Assembly (NCBI RefSeq): GCF_004916975.1
Contig: NZ_STGQ01000001.1
Location: 2,839,939-2,903,938, forward strand
DNA from: Paenibacillus dokdonensis
GTDB taxonomy: Bacteria > Bacillota > Bacilli > Paenibacillales > Paenibacillaceae
Direction: 5' to 3'
DNA length: 64,000 nucleotides
Made by a program: the position numbers and the translations under genes. The notes under the pieces are model-generated. The model saw only the letters and a program-made list of their open reading frames with translations. It had not been told where the DNA came from and searched no databases. Of the stretch, positions 24,524 through 33,651 are shown in pieces (positions within the stretch are counted from its first letter, which is position 1; every line of letters starts with the position of its first letter).

Positions 24524-25702
24524 CTATGGTTTCATGGTGTAGTGCAGTATCCGATTCTTTCCTGTTAAAGGACTATCATATGAAAAAGTTAAGATTCCAT
24601 TCTCTGAAGCTTCATAAAACCTCAATTCATCCCCGTAATAAGGAATATCATTTTTCTCGGAATACTCCTGCTCTTCCGGTGTGAGGAACTCTTTATACAG
24701 CAAGGTTCGAGAGTTATCCTTCAAATTTATGAGCGTTAACAATCCGGTGTCATTGGGACGAATGATCAGAAATTTTTCGCTGACGGCTGCAACGGAATAT
24801 TCTTCATCCTTGCCGCCGAGTGCCGGCAGATCATAGGTTTTGACTACAGTACCTTCATTGTCCAATACCGTTAGCGTCTTCCCGTCCAGCAGCAGCGGAT
24901 GATTATCATAAGATACAATACTCCGTTCAAAACGCTTAAAGTAATAGGCTTTGGTCTGCTTCAGGATTTTATTATTTTTAACATAGGCCGTGTAGACATT
25001 ATTATGGATATGAGGTTCGCCATAGTTGTCAATGACGGTTAACATCATCCCCCCACCTGCTAAAAGCTGCGCATCGATGGTCACATGCTCCTCAAGATCA
25101 AAGTCCAGTTTCCCTATGGATACTGGCTTGGTATTAAATGGGTGTGCTACGAGAACCTCACCGCTTTTCCGGTTTAACCATACAGCCGTATTTACTCCGA
25201 GCCCTTTGGTGTATGATGAGGAATTTGTGACTGCTACCGTGCGTTTAGCTGCATTCCACTGCACATTAATACCGAGCGATTCCGATACAAACCGCAACGG
25301 TAGATAGGCTCGCCCATCGATGATGCGGCCAGGAGTGCTGAGCGTGACTTTCTTACCGTTAATCATGGCTTCTTTACCACCAAAAGGCATATGGATCAGC
25401 ACCTCGGGATAGGTAATGGAAATATCTTTGGTTGTGATATCCCAAAACACCTGGATACCGAGCATCTCTCCCAGATCACGGAGCGGTACATACACCGTCC
25501 CTTTATCCAATAGTGGTGTATTCTCAAAAATATAGCTTCCGCCATTTAAGGTTACTTGGATTGGCCCGCTGTTCTGGCGTAACGCAGAAGAAGATGCTGC
25601 TGATGCTGCTGGATTCGCATTTGTTAACACAGAACCTGCAGACATAACCGCAGTCAAGCTTAAGATGGTCATCACCGTCACGGCTTTAGATTTAATGAGC
25701 AT
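24524..25702 (-). CDS. Secreted copper amine oxidase N-terminal domain protein
   Basis: A 392-residue exported protein. A signal peptide (VMTILSLTAVMSAGSVLTNA, ending near Ala-Ser-Ala) is followed by a stalk-like copper-amine-oxidase N-terminal domain, a module very common in Paenibacillus surface proteins. Its motifs are VYVPLRDLGEMLGIQVFWD, AMINGKKVTLSTPGRIIDGRAYLPLRFVSESLGINVQWN and the closing RTVAVTN. The rest (about 170-392) has repetitive beta structure and may be a propeller. No oxidase catalytic domain is present. ATG follows AGGAGG. Function unknown. Confidence 0.82.
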   Translation of the reverse strand: MLIKSKAVTVMTILSLTAVMSAGSVLTNANPAASAASSSALRQNSGPIQVTLNGGSYIFENTPLLDKGTVYVPLRDLGEMLGIQVFWDITTKDISITYPEVLIHMPFGGKEAMINGKKVTLSTPGRIIDGRAYLPLRFVSESLGINVQWNAAKRTVAVTNSSSYTKGLGVNTAVWLNRKSGEVLVAHPFNTKPVSIGKLDFDLEEHVTIDAQLLAGGGMMLTVIDNYGEPHIHNNVYTAYVKNNKILKQTKAYYFKRFERSIVSYDNHPLLLDGKTLTVLDNEGTVVKTYDLPALGGKDEEYSVAAVSEKFLIIRPNDTGLLTLINLKDNSRTLLYKEFLTPEEQEYSEKNDIPYYGDELRFYEASENGILTFSYDSPLTGKNRILHYTMKP

Positions 25703-25868
25703 GCATCATTTTCCTCCTGTCAGTCTCCTAGAATATGAAAATTCTACTAATGAATTAGACGGACCATACGATCATAAGGTTGCGTTGATACCAATTGCGA
25801 TGCTCTTCATGATGCGATATATTGGACATACCTGCATTCCATTTTCTGATTGGAGATGAAACCGAAAA

Positions 25869-26411
25869 ATGACTGTGTACGCTGCCCTGCTCCGCGGCAT
25901 TAATGTCGGGGGACATAACAAGATTAAGATGTCTGAACTAAGGGACGTTTTGGAAACGGCCGGATGCAAGCAAGTGCAAACCTACATACAAAGCGGAAAT
26001 GTCGTGCTAACCTCTGAGCTTGATGCCTCTTCCCTCCAACATTTAATAGAAGAAGAGATCCGCAATACTTTTGGATTCAGCATTTCGGTCGTCATCCGCA
26101 GTTCTGCGGATTTCGAAGCCATTATGCGTCAGTGCCCCTATAAGGAAGAGACTCTCTTGGAAGGCGAATCTATCCATGTTTCGATGCTCTCCTTTGTTCC
26201 GCATGAGGATGGTCTCAACCGGCTGGCAGCTGCGGAAAGGGGTAATGATGAATATACAATTATCGGATCCGATGTTCATCTGCTCTTCCGCAAAAGCATT
26301 CGTGACTCCAAGCTGGCCGTGCATCTGGCCAAACTGGGGACACCCGGAACGGTGCGTAACTGGAATACGATGAAGAAACTATCCGATATGATCGCCAAGC
26401 AGGAGCGATAA
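25869..26411 (+). CDS. DUF1697 domain protein
   Basis: A 180-residue cytoplasmic protein matching DUF1697 over its whole length: YAALLRGINVGGHNKIKMSELR at the N-terminus, TYIQSGNVVLTSE, and GTVRNWNTMKKLSDMI at the C-terminus. The family is widespread in bacteria and no biochemical role is settled. A GGAG lies about 12 nt before the ATG. It is a single gene closed by a strong terminator. Confidence 0.88.
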   Translation: MTVYAALLRGINVGGHNKIKMSELRDVLETAGCKQVQTYIQSGNVVLTSELDASSLQHLIEEEIRNTFGFSISVVIRSSADFEAIMRQCPYKEETLLEGESIHVSMLSFVPHEDGLNRLAAAERGNDEYTIIGSDVHLLFRKSIRDSKLAVHLAKLGTPGTVRNWNTMKKLSDMIAKQER

Positions 26412-26426
26412 GAAGCTTGCAGCACA

Positions 26427-26467
26427 AAAAAAGACGAGCCGTTTTCTTCACCAGGCCCGTCTTTTTT
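26427..26467. terminator. Bidirectional terminator after DUF1697
   Basis: AAAGACG and GCC pair with GGC and CGTCTTT around a 13-nt loop, with A and T runs on the two sides. It separates DUF1697 from the convergent permease remnant. Confidence 0.82.
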
Positions 26468-26509
26468 GTCTTTTTTTGTTTTGTCGTTTTTTTCCGGATT
26501 GCAAATTCT

Positions 26510-26866
26510 TTACCCCTTCATCCCGCCCTGCATGCTGAAGCCTTTGGACATAAACCGCTGCGACAGGATATAGAGCACAATGGAAGGCAATGCATACAAC
26601 ACGGAGAACGCTGCCAGTCTGCCGTAATCCACCATGCCGTATTGACCGAAGAACTGGTAGAGTTTCAGAGACACCGGGAACTTTTCAGGCGTTTGCAGCA
26701 ATATGTAAGGTACGAAGAAATTTCCCCAATTGCCGGAAAAGGTAAAGATGGCCACCGTACAAATCCCTGGTACCATCAGAGGTGCAATGATTTTGCGGAT
26801 TCCCGCAAATACCGAGGCACCATCTACCCACGCTGCTTCTTCCAAGTCTCCTGGAACGGAATCCCG
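26510..26866 (-). pseudogene. C-terminal remnant of a sugar ABC permease (MalG family), 5'-truncated
   Basis: About 115 residues survive, beginning in the EAA loop (SVPGDLEEAAWVDGASVFAGI) and running through the last two membrane helices to a normal stop, ending LSQRFMSKGFSMQGG. A complete protein would have roughly 170 more residues upstream. At about 26866 the match stops abruptly and the sequence becomes AT-rich non-coding DNA with stops in all frames. This is the scar of a deletion or insertion. Its partner permease and binding protein are not in the window. Confidence 0.8.
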
Positions 26867-27344
26867 TTTCCTCATCTAATCTTTATTTCGCTTGGATCAC
26901 AAATATTCAAAAAGGCTTTTAAACTTGAAAGAATCAAAATAACAGCTGGTATTTTTGCTAAATCCTTACATTATTAGATTTATTTGATTTTTCACCTCTT
27001 AACTTATGTGGAATAAAGAAGTTTTTTATTTTTCTACCAGTTTTAAACTTAAGTCTGCAAACCTATTTTGTCGTATGGAAAGAACCACGAATATGGGAAT
27101 GAAATATGTCCTGTTTCACAATTTATACTCGAAATTCTTGTTTAAGGGATTTTCGACACACTCAAATGACAGCATATGTCTTGCTATGGCCCATAAAGCC
27201 TTATTTCTTAAGTCTCATACCAGAATAATGTAAAAACTGTAAACTATATTTATATTTTACTAGTGTTCAATTAAATCCATGTAAAAAGGAGGATCGTTGT
27301 CCATCCGTATTTATGATTCCAGTCTCTTTAAAGGAGGATATGAT
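26867..27344. other. AT-rich region between the permease remnant and the subtilase gene
   Basis: About 480 bp without a convincing gene. It begins at the truncation point of the permease remnant. The right end must hold the subtilase promoter, and two ribosome-binding sites lie there: AAAAGGAGG near 27290 and AAAGGAGG at 27330..27337. A 75-codon frame at 27006..27233 has no ribosome-binding site or recognisable product. Confidence 0.4.
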
Positions 27345-30300
27345 TTGAGAAAAGGTCCATCTAAAATCCGCACTTATTCCACATTGCTGTTAAGCACCAT
27401 ACTTGCTGTAGGTATTACATATCCGAACGCGACTGCTGCTTCTGCTTCTGCTTCTGCTTCTGCTTTCAAGCTTCCGCCCAATACGAAAATCCAGCTAGAT
27501 TCACTGCTTAAACAAGGCAGCTTGAAAAAGGAATTATCAAACCAGCGGGCAACAGCTCAGTTAAAGGGTCTTACAGCTGCAGAAGAGCCTCAAAATTATG
27601 TGGATACATCGAATAGCAGCGATCCGATTACGGTCATCGTTCAGCTGCAGAATGAGCCCATCAAAGTATATGAAGCAAATCCTTCTTCCCGCGCCCGATC
27701 ATCCATTGGCAGCTACAGCAGTATTTTGAATCAAGAGCATACTGCGTTTAAATCAGCAGCGTTATCCAAAACAGGTGCCCAGTTTAAACGGGAATACTCC
27801 AAAGTTTTTAATGGCTATTCGGTTACTCTACCAGCCAATCAAGTGGATAAGCTGCTTGCGCTGCCTGGCGTCAAAGCGGTATTTCCTAACGAGGAAGTTC
27901 ACGCACTGCCCATAGCAGATGGTCATGATTTCTATCCGAATATGGACGAAAGTGCTCCGCTCATCGGAGCGAATGATTTGTGGGATTCGGGTTTTGATGG
28001 TAAAGGGATTAAGGTCGGGGTTATTGATACAGGTATCGATTACGATCATCCCAGCCTGCGTGATGCTTATAAAGGCGGATATGATTTCGTGGATAATGAT
28101 AATGATCCGATGGAAACATTACCTGATTCCAGCAAACCGGATAAAAACGGAAGCTCCTATAATACATTGCACGGGACACATGTTTCGGGAACTGTCGCCG
28201 GTCGTGGAGATCCGAAGGATCCCGCTTCCAAAACAGGTTGGGTCCGCGGTGTGGCACCCGCTTCCGATCTCTATGTATACCGTGTACTGGGCCCTTACGG
28301 CAGCGGGAGCACCGAAAATGTCATTGCAGGGATTGAAAAAGCGGTGGCGGATGGCATGGATGTCATCAACCTCTCGCTTGGTTCCAAAATGAACAATTCC
28401 TATACGCCCGATGCCATTGCAGCGGATAACGCGGCATTAGCTGGCGTAACTGTCGTTTTGTCCAACGGGAATGAAGGTCCCGGAGAAGAAACCGTAGGCA
28501 GCCCGGCTGCCGCTCAGCTGGCCATTTCGGTTGGAGCCTCCACTCCTCCGCTGCAAACGCCTATTTTCAAATCAACCAAGTTAGGCACTATTTATGCCCA
28601 GCTCGCTGCCACTTCTTCCAAACTGGATAATGTCGACGAAGATCTTGAGCTCGTATACGCTAACCTGGGTGACGTGAACGATTATGCTGGTTTAGATGTC
28701 AAAGGGAAAACGGTTTTGGTATCCCGCGGGACGATCACCTTTGCTGCGAAGGCTGAAAATGCTGCGGCAAATGGTGCTAAAGCCATCATTATCTTCAACA
28801 ATATACCTGGGGAAATTGGTGGTGCCACCATTGAGGGTGCTAAAGAATCCGTGCCAACCTACACGATCACCCAGGATAGCGGCCTGCAGCTTCAAAAAGA
28901 AGTAGCAGCGGGAAATAATCATGTGACCTTTAATTATCAAAAGGAACAGGATTTGCTCGCCGATCTAAGCTCAAGAGGCCCGGCCCTTCCTAATTACAAC
29001 ATTAAACCGGATATTTCAGCTCCAGGCGTAGGGATCAGATCTTCCATCCCGGCATTTGGTGGAGATTATACGAATGCTTACGAGGAGCTGCAGGGAACCA
29101 GTATGGCCGCACCGCATGTGGCCGGTTCAGCCGCTCTCCTGCTGGAGAAAACACGCCAAGAAGGATTGACTCTAAAACCGGAGCAAATCAAAGCTTTGAT
29201 AACCAATAATGCTTTACTGATCAAAGACCGTCAAGGTAGACAATATGGAGTAAATGAACAAGGCGCCGGCCGGGTAGATTTGAAAAACTCCGCCGAAGCA
29301 CAGGCGATTGTCAAGGTAGAAGAGAATTTACCAATCCAGCTTCAGGATGCGAGTCATCTTACCTCTTACTCTGGCAGCTTATCTTTCGGTCAACTGGGTG
29401 CAGGTACAACCACAACCAGACAGTTAACTATTGATAATATCGCACACGCCGCTCAGCATTATGGAGTATACGTCGATTGGAGCAGCAGCAACGGATTATC
29501 GCTTGTTCCGGATCTTTGCGATATCAATGTCAATGCAGACCAAGGTTCTGCTAATCTATCGGTTACACTCACCATTCCAGAAGGAACAGCACAAGGTATG
29601 TATGATGGACAACTCATATTCACCCAAATGAAAACAGGTCACAAGCTGCATGTTCCGTTTAGTGTATATGTGGGTGATAAATATAATCAGGATGAAATTA
29701 CGAACCTGGAGTTTGACCCGGTCTACCTCTCAACTGCAGAAGGTGGCCATGGTACAAAAGTATATTATTCAGTCAATAAAAAGCTTGAGGATTATGTATT
29801 CGGTGTCTACGGTGTGGATGATGATGATAATCTGTTACCTGTCGGTTATATCCACAATGAGGACTTCAAAAAATCGCTTGATCCATTCTATTATTCATTT
29901 GACTGGGATGGAACCGTAAATTCTTTTGACGACTCCCAAGATGAAAAAATCAAATTGGATCCGGAAGGGATTTATGCCATGATCCCATTCGTATTTATTC
30001 CGGGTGAGGAAGACAGTACTCCTTTGATCGATTCACTTAAAGTCTTCATGGTGGATAATACGGCACCTGAAGCTACATTGCCTGATGAAATTACTGTAAA
30101 TCCTGAAAAACCGAATGTTGGAATCCTCAAAGGCACAATCGAAAATGATATGCTTTTGGATTTGTACGATGGTACAAACCTTGAGGATCTTATCCACGTC
30201 AAAGCAAAAGCTGGTTTGGATACAGATACAGAGCTTAAAGATTTCACTGGGACCATCGATGCAGAAGGTAATTTCAATGTAGAAGTTGATTTGAAAAGAG

Positions 30301-32255
30301 GGTTGAACAAAATCCAGCTATTCGTATATGATGACGCAGGCAATGGTTTGTCTGTCCCTGCGAAGACCTACGAATACAATACGGAGAAAGCACCTGTTGA
30401 TCATTCAACTGAAGTAGGGCTTAAGGCAGATTCATCCAACTCGGCTGTTTCCGAACCAATTAACATTAGCGTGGATTTCAAAGGCTCAGATGCCATTCAG
30501 TCCATGAGTGTTGATGTGGCTTATGATGCCAAGCTCTCCCTGAAAAATACCCTTGCTGGTATAAAAGGAGAAGAAATTAAGTCTGTCGATGCAGCAGTTC
30601 TAGATCCGTCTGAGTCTGACCAAACGGTTGTCCATTATGGACTGACATTTAAGCAACCGGTTGCGGAAGGCACTCTGGTTAAATTGTCTTTTATTGTAAA
30701 TGAAGCAAACGAATACTCATTTAATGTTAAAAATATAAGTCTGTTGGATGCACAGGATAAAGTAATTGCTTCAAAAGTAGCCGATGCAATAGTCGTTAAC
30801 GTAACCGAAGATGGAGATGGTTCTCCCATTCCCCCAACGGAGTCTGAACCAACACCAGCACCACCGTCCAATGAACCAGCGGACCCACCTGCGAATTCTG
30901 GGCAGGAACCTGTTTCATCACCCGAAAAGAGTCAAGATCCGGAACCAGGGTCTGATCCATCTCCTAGTGGTGACCAAGTATCCGATTCATACCATGTAAC
31001 AAAAGCAAAGCTAGCTGCAAATTCCAGTAATCAGCTGGCTACAGAAGTATCATTCTCAGCACCGCTTAGTCCTTGTACAAATCCAAATCCTGATCCAGGC
31101 CCAGATCCAGGCCCGAATCCTGGTAATGGCAACGGCAGTGGCTCATGGTCAGGATCAGGATCTAATTCTACACCAAGTACGCCTTCTACACCTTCTGGCA
31201 AAAAGCTGACAGCCGGAACATTAACTGAGAAAGGTACAGGCGATCAGCAGTCCGCTGTACTAAACGTAGATTCTTCTTACTTGACCGGACAACTGAACGG
31301 CACAGATGCAAAAAATATTACGCTGGATATTAACGATGTAGCCATTGAGTCGTATCATCCATTGAACATTCAGCTCAGCAGCTCTCTAGCAGACCAGCTG
31401 CTGAAGGCCAATAAACCTCTTGTCATTAAAGGGATAGGTTTTGAAATATCTATTCCTGCTAATGACATGAAGAGTTTTGCTACGAAAGATGGACTTATTA
31501 TTGGAATCAGCTTTGGTAACACACCTACAGGTTCGCCGCAAGCACCAACCGGCGGAACTGTAAATTTCGTTTCAAACATGCTGACTATTATTGAACCACC
31601 AGCAGCGTTAACATCACCGATGACTATAACGCTGGCTATTGATTCAGCTAAAGTGAAAAACCGTAGTAAAGTTGGAGTTTTTAATCAGGGCAGCGGAGAA
31701 ACATGGACTTATCTTTCTGCCGGAAACAACAGTCCTAACTCCATTTCGTTCCAAGCTTCCAAGCTGGGCGCATTCAGCGCTGCCGAAGTCTCCAAGACAT
31801 TTATAGACATCGCTAATCACTGGGCCAAAAATGAAATTGAAGTCATCGCAGCCCACTACCTGGCAAACGGAAAAGATTCAACTGAAACGTTCAAACCAAG
31901 TGATCAAGTCACACAAGCAGAGTTCCTGTCACTTCTTGATCGTCTTCTCGGCTCAGGCAAGACCTGGAGCGAACGTGCAGCAGAAGCGGGTTCAAACCAT
32001 CAGCTGACACGTGAAGAGTTAGCCATTCTGCTTACAAATGCATTGGGCGCTAATGTGACCGGCACAACAACTGACCTTTCATTTAAAGACCAGAACAACA
32101 TCCAGGAAGCTGCAAAGGGAGCTGTATTGTACGCTGTGCAAAAGGGCTATCTGAAAGGGAACCCGGATCAATCTTTCAATCCAAAGGGTAAATTAACCCG
32201 GGCAGAAGCCGGTGTAATCCTGTATCGTTTGCTCCAAGATCTCCAATCTAAATAA
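27345..32255 (+). CDS. Giant S8 subtilisin-like serine peptidase with cohesin-like and SLH domains
   Basis: A cell-surface protease of about 1636 residues. Order: signal peptide; an Ala-Ser repeat; an I9 pro-domain; the S8 catalytic domain with Asp228 (GVIDTGIDYDHP), His276 (HGTHVSGTVAG) and Ser586 (GTSMAAPHVAG) and an inserted PA domain; Fn3-like beta domains; a cohesin-like domain (about 1025-1160); long Pro/Glu and Gly/Ser linkers; and C-terminal SLH repeats (FIDIANHWAKNEIEVI; AVLYAVQKGYLKGNPDQSF) that bind pyruvylated cell-wall polymer. The TTG at 27345 is 7 nt after AAAGGAGG and gives a clean signal peptide; a TTG at 27297 would add 16 residues but sits only 4 nt from its site. It is a lone gene with a strong terminator. 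Confidence 0.9.
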   Translation: MRKGPSKIRTYSTLLLSTILAVGITYPNATAASASASASAFKLPPNTKIQLDSLLKQGSLKKELSNQRATAQLKGLTAAEEPQNYVDTSNSSDPITVIVQLQNEPIKVYEANPSSRARSSIGSYSSILNQEHTAFKSAALSKTGAQFKREYSKVFNGYSVTLPANQVDKLLALPGVKAVFPNEEVHALPIADGHDFYPNMDESAPLIGANDLWDSGFDGKGIKVGVIDTGIDYDHPSLRDAYKGGYDFVDNDNDPMETLPDSSKPDKNGSSYNTLHGTHVSGTVAGRGDPKDPASKTGWVRGVAPASDLYVYRVLGPYGSGSTENVIAGIEKAVADGMDVINLSLGSKMNNSYTPDAIAADNAALAGVTVVLSNGNEGPGEETVGSPAAAQLAISVGASTPPLQTPIFKSTKLGTIYAQLAATSSKLDNVDEDLELVYANLGDVNDYAGLDVKGKTVLVSRGTITFAAKAENAAANGAKAIIIFNNIPGEIGGATIEGAKESVPTYTITQDSGLQLQKEVAAGNNHVTFNYQKEQDLLADLSSRGPALPNYNIKPDISAPGVGIRSSIPAFGGDYTNAYEELQGTSMAAPHVAGSAALLLEKTRQEGLTLKPEQIKALITNNALLIKDRQGRQYGVNEQGAGRVDLKNSAEAQAIVKVEENLPIQLQDASHLTSYSGSLSFGQLGAGTTTTRQLTIDNIAHAAQHYGVYVDWSSSNGLSLVPDLCDINVNADQGSANLSVTLTIPEGTAQGMYDGQLIFTQMKTGHKLHVPFSVYVGDKYNQDEITNLEFDPVYLSTAEGGHGTKVYYSVNKKLEDYVFGVYGVDDDDNLLPVGYIHNEDFKKSLDPFYYSFDWDGTVNSFDDSQDEKIKLDPEGIYAMIPFVFIPGEEDSTPLIDSLKVFMVDNTAPEATLPDEITVNPEKPNVGILKGTIENDMLLDLYDGTNLEDLIHVKAKAGLDTDTELKDFTGTIDAEGNFNVEVDLKRGLNKIQLFVYDDAGNGLSVPAKTYEYNTEKAPVDHSTEVGLKADSSNSAVSEPINISVDFKGSDAIQSMSVDVAYDAKLSLKNTLAGIKGEEIKSVDAAVLDPSESDQTVVHYGLTFKQPVAEGTLVKLSFIVNEANEYSFNVKNISLLDAQDKVIASKVADAIVVNVTEDGDGSPIPPTESEPTPAPPSNEPADPPANSGQEPVSSPEKSQDPEPGSDPSPSGDQVSDSYHVTKAKLAANSSNQLATEVSFSAPLSPCTNPNPDPGPDPGPNPGNGNGSGSWSGSGSNSTPSTPSTPSGKKLTAGTLTEKGTGDQQSAVLNVDSSYLTGQLNGTDAKNITLDINDVAIESYHPLNIQLSSSLADQLLKANKPLVIKGIGFEISIPANDMKSFATKDGLIIGISFGNTPTGSPQAPTGGTVNFVSNMLTIIEPPAALTSPMTITLAIDSAKVKNRSKVGVFNQGSGETWTYLSAGNNSPNSISFQASKLGAFSAAEVSKTFIDIANHWAKNEIEVIAAHYLANGKDSTETFKPSDQVTQAEFLSLLDRLLGSGKTWSERAAEAGSNHQLTREELAILLTNALGANVTGTTTDLSFKDQNNIQEAAKGAVLYAVQKGYLKGNPDQSFNPKGKLTRAEAGVILYRLLQDLQSK

Positions 32256-32268
32256 ATCCGTTATAACG

Positions 32269-32320
32269 AAGAACAGCAGGCCCGCTGAGTTGGAATGTCA
32301 GCGAGACCTGCTGTTCTTTT
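32269..32320 (+). terminator. Terminator of the subtilase gene
   Basis: AAGAACAGCAGG and GCTGA pair with TCAGC and CCTGCTGTTCTT, followed by TT, 13 nt after the stop codon. Confidence 0.85.
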
Positions 32321-32382
32321 CACAAAAAAGCACTCAATTCGATCATGGTCAAGACCCCATTTAGTGGACATTGAAAAAACAC

Positions 32383-33267
32383 CTAGGCTGCAAACTGGCG
32401 CCGGTACTGTACCGGCGTCAGTTTGTTTAATTTACGCTGCGGTCGCCTTTGGTTGTAAAATTGTATGTACTTCTCAATTCTCCTTTGTGCCTCTGCCAGA
32501 TTTCGGATATCATAGGGATAAAGCCCTTCCGTTTTGAGATGCGAGAAGAAGCTCTCCATGGAGGCGTTGTCTAGGCAGTTGCCCCGGCGAGACATGCTGA
32601 TTTGGGCGCTAACCTTTGGCAGCATGTCGTGGTAAGCATGAGACGTGTACTGGAACCCTTGGTCGCTGTGAACGACCAATCCGGACACGTCTTTTCGCTT
32701 AGCAAATGCTTTAGCGAACGTCTGAAGTACCAGTTCATTATCGTTACGTTCGCTAAGTTGGTAGGCCACAATCTCGTTATTGAATAGGTCTTTCACTGCC
32801 GAAAGATACAGCCAGCGCTCGCCTATCCGGTATTGAGTCACATCCGTCACCCATTTCTGGTTTGGTTTTTCGGCTGTGAAATTTCGCTTAAGCAGATTAT
32901 CAGCCACGCGCTCGGCAGCCTGGTATGTCATATTAAATCGACGTTTCCGGCGAATGCTGGCTTGAAGACCAAGCTTTTGCATTAGGCGCAGTACTTTCTT
33001 GTGATTCATCCATACACCTTCATCCTGCCACAAGAAAAGTTGGATCTGACGGTAGCCATACTTTCCTTCGTAGCGTTGATACACGGTGCGAAGGAGTCGT
33101 TTAGCCTCGGCATCTCGGTCATTCTTCTTCCTCTTCAAATACGCGTAATAGCCACTTCTAGAGACGCCAAGGAGCTTGCAGTGTTCGGCTACTTGGCCGA
33201 CATTCGCTGCTTGTTCGATAAGCTTGAAGCGCTGTTCTTTCCCTCCTGCATCCAGATTTCCAAACAC
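32383..33267 (-). CDS. IS3-family transposase OrfB (DDE integrase domain)
   Basis: A 294-residue frame carrying the rve-type catalytic domain. DDE residues are visible in KWVTDVTQYRIG (first Asp), VVHSDQGFQYTS (second Asp) and CLDNASMESFFSHLKTE (Glu). An N-terminal HTH_21-like region (GVSRSGYYAYLKRK) precedes it. It is most likely made only as an OrfAB fusion by -1 frameshifting at 33267..33273. The annotated start is a GTG without a useful ribosome-binding site. It ends 37 bp from the left IS end. Confidence 0.9.
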   Translation of the reverse strand: MFGNLDAGGKEQRFKLIEQAANVGQVAEHCKLLGVSRSGYYAYLKRKKNDRDAEAKRLLRTVYQRYEGKYGYRQIQLFLWQDEGVWMNHKKVLRLMQKLGLQASIRRKRRFNMTYQAAERVADNLLKRNFTAEKPNQKWVTDVTQYRIGERWLYLSAVKDLFNNEIVAYQLSERNDNELVLQTFAKAFAKRKDVSGLVVHSDQGFQYTSHAYHDMLPKVSAQISMSRRGNCLDNASMESFFSHLKTEGLYPYDIRNLAEAQRRIEKYIQFYNQRRPQRKLNKLTPVQYRRQFAA

Positions 33268-33533
33268 TTTTTTAGCATCGTATTCTCCCGTTTCAACTGC
33301 TGAACATATCGCTCTTGATCTAAATATTCCTTCCGCCTTCCTCGTTGATCCAGTAAACCAAACTCACCCTTTTCACGGTATTTTCGCATCCAACGCTTCA
33401 TCCGACTCTGGTCTTGGATTCCCAAATGATCGTTGATTTGCCGATACGTCCATTTTTCCTCTACGTGCAAACGGATTGCCTCCATCTTGAGTTCCTCAGA
33501 GTACGTCTTAAACTTTTGACCTTTTATAGCCAT
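33189..33533 (-). CDS. IS3-family transposase OrfA (helix-turn-helix)
   Basis: A 114-residue protein with an N-terminal helix-turn-helix (YSEELKMEAIRLHVEEKWTY, then INDHLGIQDQSRMKRWMRKY) that binds the IS ends, and a C-terminal leucine-zipper-like coil (LDQERYVQQLKRENTMLKK). It overlaps OrfB by 79 nt. The frameshift site lies just after RENTM. OrfA alone normally regulates transposition, while the fusion catalyses it. Confidence 0.88.
   Translation of the reverse strand: MAIKGQKFKTYSEELKMEAIRLHVEEKWTYRQINDHLGIQDQSRMKRWMRKYREKGEFGLLDQRGRRKEYLDQERYVQQLKRENTMLKKCLEIWMQEGKNSASSLSNKQRMSAK
33267..33273 (-). other. Programmed -1 frameshift site (A6G) in the IS
   Basis: AAAAAAG on the minus strand sits in codons CTA AAA AAG of orfA. 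A -1 slip reads on into GTG TTT GGA AAT, the start of the OrfB frame, giving MLKK-VFGNLD as the junction. This is the standard IS3-family arrangement. Confidence 0.8.
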
Positions 33534-33651
33534 AAAAAATACACCCCCTAGAATTCATCGGTTAAACCAAGGGGTTTTTCCAATGTCTATTCTAAGGGGT
33601 GCACTTCAATCATCCCATGAGTGCCTTTTCAATGACCATTCATTTGTTCAA

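Larger units (their letters stand above)
32346..33608 (-). mobile_element. IS3-family insertion sequence (IS150-like group), complete
   Basis: A 1263-bp element with two overlapping frames on the minus strand. Imperfect terminal inverted repeats start TGGTCAAGACCCC on the left and TGAAGTGCACCCC on the right and converge on shared ACATTG-AAAAAC-CCT blocks, each 22 nt in. Both ends begin with TG. It is flanked by ATCA on both sides (32342..32345 and 33609..33612), a 4-bp target duplication, which indicates a fairly recent insertion. Both transposase frames look intact, so it is probably active. Confidence 0.9.
32325..33630 (-). terminator. Terminator split by the IS insertion
   Basis: Half-stem AAAAAAGCACTCA (32324..32336) and half-stem TGAGTGCCTTTT (33618..33629) are exact complements over GCACTCA. 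Removing the IS and one ATCA copy restores a 7-bp stem, 14-nt loop terminator with T runs on both sides, about 25 nt after the stop of the gene at 33652. The element therefore landed in the loop. Confidence 0.72.

Noticed and set aside
27006..27233. 75-codon plus-strand frame upstream of the subtilase
   Set aside because: No ribosome-binding site, AT-driven composition, no recognisable product.
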